Both the position numbers and the translations under genes were made by a program. Shown piece by piece: positions 1 through 12,600 of a stretch of 64,000 nt of DNA; the stretch's first letter is position 1; the number at the start of each line of letters is the position of its first letter. The notes under the pieces are model-generated. The model saw only the letters and a program-made list of their open reading frames with translations. It ran no database searches and was not told the origin of the DNA. Source of the DNA: Rhyacichthys aspro (taxonomy: Eukaryota; Chordata; Actinopteri; Gobiiformes; Rhyacichthyidae); contig CM072168.1 in the NCBI GenBank assembly GCA_036850595.1, forward strand, positions 14,561,982 to 14,625,981, given 5' to 3'.

Positions 1-1030
1 ATTGTCCATGTGGACAATTAAAAAGTGGATTGATTTTTTTCTTTTTATTAACGTCTGATTGGCCCAAAGAGCCTGAAGATTCATTTGAGGGTTTTTGTCC
101 TGGTGTATGTGGTAGTGATAGTTTTGAATATACTGGCTTCATCATCTTCACTTCTAGTGCTGGTTGGCCATGTGTGAATAAGCACGAAAAATACCCTCCT
201 GATAATAACTTTGTTGTGTTCAGTTCATGTAACATTCTTTAAATGTTATTTTTAAGCTCTTGCACCATTATACACCTGTGAAACATAACACCTCATTGCC
301 TTTCTATGAATCCATTGCAGTGTATTTTTCTTACCTTATGAACATTGTTTTTTGTTTATATGGCTTTTCTTTTTTGGCCATATTAATCTCTAATATACTC
401 TTATTATTTAAAGTTTTGGATAATGCTCTGGTCTGCTTGCAGCCACCAATGTTGCTTGAGGGAAGACTGTGAACTCTGTTGAACAGAGTGCTACTACAGT
501 TCCCCCGCAGGGAGTTTAGCTTTCATTGTGAAATATAACACTTATTAACTGCATATTATTTCATATTATCCCTTATTTAAATCACATTTTCAGCAAATAT
601 CTTAAGTGGGTTTTTTTTGTTTAAATTACCTCTCAGTTATAAGCCAGATAAGCAGTTAACCAGTTTCCTGAAGCTAAACTCATTTACTTTTAGGTTTTGT
701 ACTACCATTCATCCATACAATATACTTTCCTGCAAATGGTGTTGGATACAGTATGATCTTGCTTTACTAGCTCATATACACTAACAACAAGTCTTTGTAT
801 TAAACACCAGGAGTCTCAGAAAAGACGCTCTACTGAGTTATACGTAGAAATAGAAAATTGTGGTATAAAAAGAGATTTACTCTTACTTTGTGGAGATGTA
901 TTTTGATGAACTGTGAGCTTGTGTGGATTGGGTTTCATTATTTGAAAAATCTCACATGGTACATTATGTCCTTCAACTTGATGTTTATGTAAAAATATGG
1001 GTTATCATTAAAATGCTTGTCTGCTTCCAG
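1..1030. other. noncoding, no gene seen
   Basis: AT-rich sequence with only short chance open frames that lack conserved motifs. It lies upstream of the map2 coding start, so it is most likely 5' intron or intergenic sequence. I see no repeat family or RNA gene here. Confidence 0.5.
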
Positions 1031-1116
1031 GTGTGACTAGACAGCTGTTCCAGTCCTGACTTTTGGAAGCAGTCGTCCTTCAACCAGGCGTGTCCAGGAG
1101 AGATTTTGGATCCAAG
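1031..1116 (+). other. candidate noncoding 5' UTR exon of map2
   Basis: A stretch of 86 bases is bounded by a good acceptor (pyrimidine-rich tract ending TTCCAG) and a plausible donor (CCAAG followed by GTGATT). It is less AT-rich than its surroundings and has no long open frame. MAP2 genes have several noncoding 5' exons, so this could be one. The call rests only on splice-like signals and position; a transcript would be needed to prove it. Confidence 0.22.
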
Positions 1117-2872
1117 GTGATTTGCCAGCTAAAATCCAAAACCACATAACAAGGTAAACATGACATATTAACACAGATATAGCCTGTGCACACCCCAAAA
1201 CTAAGTGTTGCTTTGACCTGCATCCTTTCTAACAACATGATAATGCATTATTGTTTAGACTTTTTTTGCTTTTGATCAAAGACTTAAAGCCAAACCTATA
1301 CAAGTAGTCTATGAGTAGATTAAAACAACATTCAGTTATCTTCACCATTCAAGTCACAGTGAATACCTGTCAGAGAAAAAACAACATTTACAATGGGAGA
1401 CAGAGAGAATGCGTGTTACCTCTGCAGATGAAATGGCTGTGTGGGTGGGTGGACATGTGAGTGCAGGCTGCTAGGAGCTGTGAGTGGGAAGTGGGCTCTG
1501 AGTGGGAACAGAAGAGCTGCTTTAGTGAGACGAGCAGCACCGAGGCCCTGCTGAAAGCCAGTCACGCTTTCACGGCTCTTCTTTTGTTTTTGCACTTACA
1601 CAAAGACAGCTTCAGGTAGCAACGTCTATGATGGGCAGTGGATCACAGCGTGTACTGGACAGTTTGCCTAACAAAAGTGCCATAAATCTGTATGTACCCT
1701 GGTCAATACTTCTGGTGTACAAGTATCCAACTTTATGTGTAGAAAGCAGTTGTTTAACATGATTTGTGCAGAGAACATGCAAGTATACTGCAAGATAATA
1801 TTTTTGTTGATTAACTCATTTTTGTTTAGATAATTGGTATAGAAAGAAGAATACTGCCCATTTAAAGCAACCTGGTGTAACTTTTCAGGATGTGTACTCG
1901 CTTTTGCACTGAAGGAGACAAATACTGCTGCAGACTCACTTTGGATTGTCACCTCTCAATAAATATCTTACTTACTTTATAATTAATCTATCAAAGTTGT
2001 GTTAATGTGACAGTTTCTGGCAAGATATATGTATTCACAAAATGTAAGCGTACCCTATCACACAGAGTTAAATAGTTTAGTATTTGTCCAACCAGACCAT
2101 CTTAGTTTTGCTGTTTTATGTCAAGAAACCATCAAAAAGAGTTTGTAGTTATTCCCATAGGCTCCATATTTTGAGTTAAAAAGTTTCCTTGTCAAGTGTT
2201 GGCTTAAAAAAACATGAATAGGACAATAAATAAATGTAACATACACTATTGCTGTAAATCAAAGTGGGGTCATTATTGGATTATTATGTTTTGCTTTGCT
2301 GACGCACTTGTGTCACGGTCAGTGCAACATAAATAATATTGATTGTGCTATCACATTTTCACATCCAAGGTACAAGGTGAAGGGTTCTTATTTGTGCTTC
2401 ATTTTTGGCCCTTTATATCTTAACTCTATCTGTGATTTAAAGGGATGGCCTTTAAAGTGTTGGAGCTGGTGTTGGAGCTAGAGACACTGTACAATTTTAA
2501 CAGTACTGCTTTGTATCAAAGTCTTTGAGTAGTGTCTTTACTGTCTACTCAGTGATAGAGTAGTACTGACTATGCATACCTTACCATCCAACATAGCATA
2601 CAATACATGGATTAATTAAAAGGGTTTTTTTAAATCCTTCTTCCATTCACAGAGCAACATTACTTTTCGACTACAGTATGTCTTCTATCATCAGGATAAA
2701 CAACTGCTTTCTGACATTGTATGAATGTAGCCTATGGCCCCCAGACACACACGACACACACTAAGTGGAACTATCTCCTTCATCCCTGAGCTCCTTTTTG
2801 TGCTCCCTGGCTCCTGCAGTGAGACGGCCCTGAGAGGAGAGCCCTGCAATGCAGCATCTGTGTGACTCACAA

Positions 2873-2894
2873 ACACACACACACACACACACAC
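2873..2894. repeat. (CA)n microsatellite
   Basis: About eleven uninterrupted AC dinucleotides. A purine-rich GA/GGA tract follows from roughly 2930 to 3060. Confidence 0.9.
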
Positions 2895-3167
2895 CAAGCG
2901 AGATGGAGGTGTGTGAAAGTGTTCAGATTGTAGGAGGGAGATGAGGAGAGAGAGAATATAAAGGGATAGAGAGAGGTGGAGGAGGAAGAGGAGTGAGTAG
3001 GAGGTAGTAGGTGGATGAAGGTGAAGAGGAAGGAAAAAATAACAGGTGGGAGGCAGAACTATAGGATGCTAAGATATGGGACCAAAGAGAGAGAAGATAA
3101 GAGCGCTGGAGATGACGAATGGACTAAATTACTTAATTGACACAGCAATTACAGTGTCTCAATTCTT

Positions 3168-3169
3168 GA

Positions 3170-3204
<35 letters not shown>
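3168..3204. repeat. (GAAA)n microsatellite
   Basis: Nine perfect tandem GAAA units plus one base; a typical length-variable tetranucleotide repeat. Confidence 0.95.
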
Positions 3205-6200
3205 GTTATCAGAATTAAACATCAATATTTGATTCTGGTGTGATCCATCTTTAGCTTTTGCCTGGCTAATTGTTAGTTTCACTCTGCACAGAATGATTTG
3301 TGAAGGAGCAGTCTGTGATTAGTGCACACACTGATGGTGTCTCCAAGCTACTGCTTAATGATTTTATAGGCTGAGATTTATGTTGCCTGTAAACACCCAT
3401 AATAAACTTATCAAACAGTCAGCCATCTTTGGAATCATAGACATGATATAATACCCCAGTATCCATTGGCTAAATAATCAGCTCTTATGGCATTAAGTTT
3501 ATACAGTGTGAATAACATGTAGTGTAATTTTGGCACACACAGCCTGAATAATAGCAAGTACATACATGTGGTGAAAAGGAGCAGGCAATAATGTATTTTA
3601 CACCAGACACCTTCAAAAGTGTATCTGAATATAGAACTAAATAAGTCAAAATCACTGTGGTGTGTCGATCAGAGGAGCCTTGTCCTCAGAGGTTGATTGG
3701 GTTTCACGCTCTATGGGGATATTTTAATACTTTTAAATATGTTTTTTGATCAAGTTTATATATTATCTGCTTTATGATACTTCTTTTAAATGTGTGTTAA
3801 AATCACTTCTCATTATCAGCTATTATCATTCAAATTTGATTTTTAAATTGATTTGTGGAGCAACATTACTGTGAATGAGCTACACAGATGCACTTTTGTT
3901 CAGCTCAGTTTGTTTTCTCACAATACATTTCCTTTATTTCCTGGTGCAAACAGAAATGGTGTTCAAGTATCAGCATCGGCCATCCCCCTGGCAAAGTGCC
4001 ACAGGCTTTGTGCCAAGAGCAACAGACCTGCTGTCTTCTTAGTGTCTGTCTCCATCATTTCTTTATTGTCTAAGCTCAATGAACTCATGAAATGAGTGCC
4101 GTTTAATGGCCTATAAACATTTTTTAAGTTGCAGGTTTTACATTTACCTTAATTATATTGTTTTTACCACCAGGTGGAGATATTTCACACAAACACACAT
4201 GCACTAAAAATGCTGGTATTAGCACCAGCTCAGCAGGGCTAGATGAAGGAGGCTTAAATTCCCTCACCCTCCATTGAGCCCAGTCACAGTATTATGATGT
4301 TTGGAAATGAGCCATGGCTCAAAGTGACCCTTAGCTTCAGACAGACAGACATACAGAACTGAGGCTTCACTGTGTTTTATGACTCTTTAATATTGGAAGT
4401 GCTCTTCACTGGGAGTTTTAGTTAGGTCACAGCAGTGGAACAAGGAACAGAAGGCAGTGTGACAAAGAAGGAATCATTTGAAATTTACAGCTTTGGCCTT
4501 TGGGAAGGGACACACTGAACAATTTTTTATGGTGCAACATTTTCTGCTAAAAAGTCTTTGTAGGGGCTTCATTCAGAGGATTTCTATTTTGAGCTGAGTC
4601 ATGCAGCACCCCACAGACTCTGGACTATGATCCCTTTAGTATTCAAAGGAATACAGCCATCATACATTGTACTCTGGCCTATAATTCCAGCCACGCTTAG
4701 CCATGCTTCTGCAAAAAGTATTGAGCGTATGGTGAATGTAGTGACTAGTGCTTACTGAAGCAGTTGCTCAGTCCCAGGTTCCACTTATTGGCTCATGATT
4801 TCTCCAGCAGACTTCCCTTTTACTGCTCTAGGTCTCACTGGACAGCAGAGGCAAATGACAAATTGCACAGTCACACACCTCCTTTTGCACAAGTGCAGAA
4901 GCTGCAGGCGGGCAAACACTTCAAGTAGCACTTCTCCCAGACCTGCAGCAAAACAAATTGCCTTAACAATTTTTACCTTGCCTAATGCCCAGACAACAAA
5001 ATGTTTGCAGTGTTATGTTATGAAAGTTATCACTTGATTATAGTGCTCTTTTTTATTGTATGTATACATTAATAGATTGCAAGACTATAGTTTCTGTTGG
5101 TGTTTTAGGTTTTTCAAGTTAGCTCCATTATAACTGCTAGCTCCTACAGCTATGTCACACATGACAGTTTAAAGTAAGAGAACATGTAAATACAACTGAA
5201 ATTTGGAGATTTGAACAGATTATTCAAGCTAAATGCTGGCAATACTGAAGTTACTCCAAGACTAGAAAAACACAAGCATTAGTTTGTATCAGTGATAAAT
5301 TATTACTTTTATTTGTTTTCAGCAGTCATTAAGTAGTTCCCTTACCTTTTTTATTTCTAATACCTATATAATACCTATATCTAATCAATCAGTAGTTATT
5401 GTCCAAGGATTATGTGTAATGCCCAAACTCTTTCTTAATAGATTTCAGGACCACTGATCTCATGGTATATTGAACCCATTTATCTCCTCCCTCTGGCCTT
5501 CCCACTGGTGTCCTGGACTTCATTGAGTCTTGCTGCATGACCCTGCCTTGAGCAATTATGTGGGATAATCAATATTTTCCTTCCCTTGCCGGTGCTTGAT
5601 ATCCTCTCCATGCTGTTCAGATCAATCAGGTAAAAGTAGAAGCAGCAGGATGACAGTTCATATACATCAAATCCCAAAGGTGGTTAGTACAGCCATAACT
5701 GGAAATGCCTGCTACAATAAACTTCTTATACTTTGGGAAGGCCACTGTGTATAAAGCTTTTGGCTTTCATGTACCTCAAAACCAACCAAGGTCCCCTGTG
5801 TTCACTTCTAACTGCTTGCGTTTCCCACCTGGGGCATTTGCCGATTGAGCCATTACATACACATAAATCACAAGGATTTCATCCAGCGCCTGTCAACTGC
5901 TCAAACGTTCAAGGACACACAAGCACTTTTTGAATTGTTGACAGCAAAGCTCAGTGGAGCAGTGGCAGGGATTAAAACTGTTACTATATAGCTATATATG
6001 TGTGTAAATGTTGTTACTAGATTGTTACTTTGAAAAAATGAAAGTGAAATGGTGTTAAACTATAAAGTGAAAGTTATTTTACTTGATACGAATAATCAAA
6101 CTGAAAATGTGGCAACATTGTGCACTTAACGTTTCTAAAATATATAATACATTACTCTATTTTGTCTCAAAATGAACTGGCAGCATCCCCATATTGTATG

Positions 6201-6343
6201 AAAGATTAAGTATTCATTTGGAAAGACATACTGTATGACAATATTCTGAAATTGCAAAGCCAATACCTAATTATCTTATTCACCAATGTTGACTTTTAAC
6301 CATGCCTTGTCTTTTCTTCTCTTTTTCTGCTACAACCCCACAG

Positions 6344-6611
6344 CAACAAGGAGAGAGTCCAGCCCAAGCCTACTCTCCCCTGCTGCTAGCTAGCACCAGC
6401 ATGGCAGACAGTCGACAACCAGAAGATGGTGCCCCCCAGTGGAGCCCATCAGGAGGGCAGGAGGCAGCCAGCCCCCATGGAGCCAATGGCTACTCAACTT
6501 CCACCTATAGGACGTGTCAGTCCAGCGGGGCCATCATGGCCACAGGCTCATATTCTGCCAGGGAGAACGGCTTTAACGGCGACCTAACTGGGGCTCATGC
6601 TATAACTGCAG
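6344..6611 (+). CDS. map2: map2 first coding exon
   Basis: The exon opens after CCCCACAG and has 57 bases of 5' UTR before the ATG at 6401, then 70 codons plus one base to the donor CTGCAG/GTGAAG. The N-terminus MADSRQPEDGAPQW resembles the mammalian MADERKDEAKAPHW, and SARENGFNGDLTGA matches the mammalian TKENGINGELTSA. An in-frame ATG at 6302 lies upstream of the acceptor, inside the intron, and is not the start. Confidence 0.88.
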
Positions 6612-9600
6612 GTGAAGTGTCTTTATTCGTTTCAGTTGTGAATGTTGAGGTCAGTGTACCATGCTGCAGAAACAAATACAGTTGCACCACACGTCACATA
6701 TAAAATTTGATGTATATTACTAGGCAGGTTATACTTTACTTCTGCACAAATGATACTTTCATAACTGTGTTATAGCTACACTCTTTAATAATCTGGAAAG
6801 ATAATTAATTAGTTTAATGTAAGAGACATTTTCAGCATAAGAACAGCAACACTGGGTAGACTTCATCTCATCTGGGGTTGGGCTGGGCTGGGCTTTTTGA
6901 GTTTTTCCTCACTCTGATGGAGGGTCTAAGGACAGGGGATGTCCTGCTCAACCTGTTTGCATATTTACTGTCTGTTTTGTGAAGCCCTTTGAGGCAATTG
7001 TTGTTGTGATACTGGGCTATACAAATAAAATTGAAATTGAAACATCTGCTATAACTTTGTACTTAAAGTGTTACTACAGATGCCCAGAAAGGACAAACTA
7101 AACATCATTGCTATGAAAGAACATGTGTCAACCGGAAACAGTGGGTGAGTTTGCACTCAGGTGTAGTCCACTTGTTGCAATCCGCAGCTTAATGGCTAAA
7201 TGCCACACAGCTGTCGCTTAAAAGTGCACTAATGAATTTACATTTGCTTTAGAACAAAGTTAATCAGCAGCCTGTACTTGGACCTGATTATTTGCTGGTT
7301 ATAAGATATTTTCAAAGCTACTTTTAGCAACATCATCTAAATTGTTTCAGAGACATCACATCAGAAGACCTGCTGATAAGCATTTTGGAAAACCATTTAC
7401 TCAACAATAAAGACAGAAACACAGACAAATCGAGTTGCAGTCAGCTGAATGCCAGAGGCTCTGTAACATTTGTTGTAATTTGTATCAATAGACGCTAGCA
7501 CAGTGGCCTTCTGTCTGAATTATGACTATATTGTGAAGTGTGCTCATGGGTTTGCATTATTTTAGTTAATATTAGTGTTTGTTAATGAGATGATATGACT
7601 GTGTTGTGATAAGTGTGTACATGTCGTGTGTGGGTTAGTACTCTGAGTACTCATTAGAATCACATACTGTTATTAACAGTACTATAATTAACACATAAAA
7701 TCTCTCTCTCCCTGTAGCCCTTACCCCCAAACCCCACCCTTAGTTACACTCTAGAGACAAGTACAATAATGTACCAATGGTGTAACCATAGCAACAGCTC
7801 CCCTACAATTTACTGTGCCAGGGCTTTTGTTCTTTTGGCCTGTAGCTTGCCACAGACAAGACAATGCAACAATCAGTGAAGAGAGCCTAGTTATGTTCTC
7901 CTTGTCATCAAAAAATGTCCAAGGTGATCTCAGCCTGAGGACATATGGGATAAACTAGTTAACCTGGAATGTTCTGTCTTTATATTTATATATTCTGACT
8001 TTCAGATTTTTGGTTATTCAGCTCTCTTTTTATTTTTTATTTCAAATTAGGTCTAAAAGTTTTATTTGACCCAAAACTAGTTGTATAATGCCATATAATA
8101 ATTTGTAATAACTACTAATTTGAGACCGCCCATGCAATATTTGTGATCTGCTAGAATCAGGTCAATTGTGTGTATGAGAAACCACAGGCTGCATTACAAC
8201 TGTGTGACCAGAGCTATGGTTCTCAGCAGTGCATTATGTCAGAATACATTAGCATAGCCCCCGACTGGGCAGAATAAGGGTAAGTGGGGCAGGATGGTTA
8301 GCAGAAGGGCTGATGCTGATCCTCTTTGAAAAGCTCCTCAGATCCTACAAAATGACAACACGACTAACATAAGGTTAAAAACAAGGTATATTTGCTTTTA
8401 TGAATGGTGTAAATTACAATAACCTTAATAATACACACAGAGTAAAACATCCTCATGGACTGCAGTCAAAATGTTGACAAATTGCTAATATGTACAGTAG
8501 CAAATACATTGTCTTGTGTATTTCCACTGAGTTTATTAACAGACAACAGCATGTCCATGCAGGGCTACCATAGGTGCTCACAGACTTTTTTGACACAGCA
8601 ATTTTGACACCAGATGCCACCAAAAACTACACACTTCTTTTAAATGCACAACTTGTGACTTCATGACCTTCTTTGCCCAATTTGTGTAACGCCTGTTTGG
8701 TCCATATACATTTTTTACATGAAATATTGCAGAAAAGTATTCATCAATCTGGATATCTGATGATATCTTTCCCTTCATTCACTAATGCTGGAGCTCTTTA
8801 TTGAGTCCAGTACTGGTCAGTCACCTGTGCTAACCTGTATTCCAGGTCTGCTATGAGAACAATGATTGGTTTGATTGAGCATCATTAAATATGATATATT
8901 TTGGATGATCTCTTGGCTCTCACAACCAAGAAAGCCACTGTTTCTGGCATCTGAATTGCAATAGGATACAACTCCATGGCCTGCCAGTCTGTTACCATGG
9001 TGACGACTGGCTTTACACGTTCTGGGTAGTGGTGGGTATCATACCAAATGGCACTCTGCTCACTCTGTGCCCTCTCGATCCCGCAGTGAGTGTGTGTTAA
9101 TGTGTGTGGCAGTCTGGCTTTGGAGTCTGACTCAGGCTTTTAGTCGATGTTTCAGCTCTCAGAGGGAGCGTCTCAGCTTCTATCTGCCTGTCTAGAGGTA
9201 AGACCTTTTCACCTCACTGTGAGATTATATTTGTTCATTCGTGTTCTTAGTTTGGATTATTTATCTGTATAAACAGGTGTGATGTTACTCTTGTGCATGC
9301 AGCTTGGTCTTGTGTCACAGACGGTCAGTGGTACTCTGCTATTTCATTTGACATGAGTCTGTCAGGAAATTGCTGAGGCAACCAGTCAGTGCGGGTTTCC
9401 ATTAGTGGCAGCCAGCTTTGTAGACAAGGTCAATTTTACAGCGCGCTAACTTGTAATTGTGTGTGTATGTATGTTGCCACAAGACACAAGATCCATATAC
9501 ATGTTTACAAGCTGTATGTTTTTTGTTTGAGAATATGAAAAACATCTATCTACATTCCAGGGATGCTTTTTGCAATTTAAGACACATGTATTTCATTTTT

Positions 9601-12600
9601 CATTTCAGGCTTAAAAACAGTTCTAATTTGTAGATGCTCATTAAATACGTTATTTGTAACAAGTAATATTCCATGCTGTGGTTAAACAAAACCCAGTCAA
9701 TTCTAGATTTTACAGATGGCACATTGGCTTTGATTTTAACAGGTCAACCCCCAAGAGAGCACACAACAGTAAACTTTCTTTAAAGTGAATCCATAAATCT
9801 GCTGTTATTTGACCCTTTGACTCAGTTTGATGTCTTTTCAGCTCACCATCAAAATGTAGAACTTTTACTGCAACTAATTTAACAAGCATGTAATCATATG
9901 TCAACCTTTAAGTACCATTTTGCCATATTAGATGAAAGACTTTTCCCTGTATGCAATAAATAGGCTGCTCAGAGCATGTTTATTGCTCTTCCCGGTTGAA
10001 AATGGGGCATAGCTGCTTTGAGTCGGTGAGTGGGCAGTGTTAAGTGTTCTCGGAAGTGTATTTGTCTATGTGTGTGTATAGTTGTGCGTGTGAATGGCTG
10101 CCAGCTTGTTGGTGTGTGTGTGGGTGATGTTGGATCGGAAAAGGTCCTGAAACAGCAGCAGTAAAGAAGCATACTACCACCCAGACCAACATATGGACGT
10201 GAGGTAGATGAATGCCTATGTCTGGCACATCACACATTTTGTAACATGTTTTAATGCCAATTTTAGGGTTAATTAAAGCATTCAAATTTAACAAACGTAA
10301 CTTGCATAGCAGAAAATAAACTTTATCACTGCTGATAAGCTTCAGCTGCATCACATTATACACTTCTACAGCATCTATATATTTATCCAAAAACAAACTA
10401 AATTACTAAATTTACAGGTTGAAGCACTCTAATGTTGTGTTGGCACCTGTTTAGGATTTCTTAGTTGCTATGGCAACACTTGGAGCTTTCTGAAGCATTC
10501 CTGCGGCTGCATAAATTACTGCATATTAACACTTTCCTACTGACTTTCATCTTTTTGACTGACATGACAAAAATACAGTGAATTCAAATTAATGTAGCAC
10601 TTCCAACAGTGACATCAGTTCAATTAAGACACTTTGTATGTCACTAATACTGATTACTTATGTAACACTTTTTCATTTTCACAGCCATTTCGCAGATTTA
10701 AACCTGGCTTTTATTGGTGAGCAGCCTGGAATCCAACTAGGGATTTGAAACAACCTCCCAAACTGTTACTCTAAGCCACGAGATTTGGTATACTGACATT
10801 GTGCACTTTTTTCAGAGCAAGTGTCTGCAAGGATTGTGCAAGAGGTGACAGCAGAAGCAGTGGCTGTGCTGAAAGGCGAGCAAGAAAGTCAAAGGCTGCC
10901 ATCAGGTGAGCTTTTGATTCTCTAAAATGCACACTTGGTGTTCATAATCTGTTTATTATTGCATGAGGTTTTAACGTAGTCAAACTCCAAAATGGTATCT
11001 TTCTGACAAAAAAGAAAGGGAGCCTCAAAACTTTGCTTTGTCTCCTACAAGGATAAATAAATCAGAGAATGTTATATTAAAAATGCATGTAGTGGCCAGA
11101 AGGAACTGCATTATCACCCTTTTTTCTCTTTTTATAGTTGAAGACACCACCAATTTGCCTCCATCCCCTCCTCCCTCACCTGCTGCAGAACACTTTGGTC
11201 CTTTGGAGCAAGGTAGGCTGAGGATAACGGTACATGTATCAGACTAACACATGGAGATTCTTTGTTTTTCTGTGAGTGTAAATTGTGCAGCTTGGTGGCT
11301 ACCAAAGTGGTAAGGGTCCACGCACTGAAAATAGTCCCTGCCCGGAACACAGGGGACAAATCACATGTCTATCCCACTAAAGACACACACTCTTGTTTAC
11401 AAGCAGGATCATGTCCTCCATTCTCTGACATTCATTTCTTCTGAAATGCTTTGCTGTCCTCCACATCATACATCAAACAGTTGTTTCTTTTGACATCACC
11501 ATTTTTGTCTCTGGAAGAAAAATTATTCTTACAAACACAATCACTACATTGCACATGCAAATATTTTTATCACACTCTTGTTCCATTGTCTGTTCTACCA
11601 TCCTCTCCTCACACTAATACTATGACAGCCAATTTAAGTCATATTAGCACATGTAATCATTTTGTGTTGTTTTGTGCCATTGTCACATATCTGCTGGTAT
11701 TGTGCACTATAACTATAATTGTTAATATACGCTGCCACTAAGCTTAGAAGCATTTCTGGGTGATTCAACCCTTGTTGTGTCAGTGATTGATTGCACAATA
11801 GCATAATGCCACATACAAAAAGTAACACATTATTTGTAGTTACAGGAACTAGCTACAGGGAACATAGCATACACACCATAAATTTGACAGTTTTTTTATT
11901 CACTAAAATATAATGTAAATCTGCAAGGTATTGCCGTATTGTAATTAAAATCATTGACAGTCTGTGAGTACTACTGGGCCAGGCTTGCAAAAGTTGTGTT
12001 CATCTTGGCAAAACTTCAGAGGACTTATACATTGTCTCACAGTTTGATGCAGGAAGGGAGTAAAGGGGAATAGTTTTATATTCAGAGCATGTTGTACTTG
12101 GTTGTGATAAGCAGGGCTTGTCAGTACTGGTCTCAGGACCTTACCCTTGGTGCTTTATCAGCCACACCAATAATGGTTAACATAGAGCATTGTAAATAAA
12201 TAACACTATGTATTATTTAAATTGATTGACTATAGCTTTGATTATTGTCTATTTGTGTGCCAGTTGCATTGCTATCTTACTTTACATATACAGTGCAGAG
12301 TTTGGCTGTGCCCACAGCCTGGTCACCTCAGCTTTGCTTGTCATTGTCTCCCTGTCACTGTCCCTTACCAATATGTGTGTCCTGTCAATACTGAGTCAGT
12401 ACTTGTCTCCTTCTCATTTCCCACTGATCTTTGTACTTTTTTTATATATATATATATTTATTCCCAAACATTTTATCTTGTTTTACTGCAAAAAATGTCT
12501 ATCTTCCCAAGGCCAAAGAGTAAGTTAGAATTTTCAAAACCTTAGCTCCTTGCTGAATAGTTTTATGACTTTAATATCAAACTTTAAATATGTAGAAATT

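Larger units (their letters stand above)
1117..6343. other. noncoding upstream region of map2 with simple repeats
   Basis: No conserved coding exon is visible. It contains a short (CA)n, a purine-rich tract around 2930-3060, and a (GAAA)n microsatellite, listed separately. The region ends in a pyrimidine-rich acceptor (CCCCACAG at 6336-6343) directly before the first coding exon of map2, so its right end is intronic. Confidence 0.5.
6612..10815 (+). other. map2: map2 intron
   Basis: A 4.2-kb intron between the first two coding exons. It contains the interspersed repeat at 6850-7045 and a possible noncoding exon at 9087-9197. The other open frames inside it lack conservation and good splice context. 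Confidence 0.8.
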
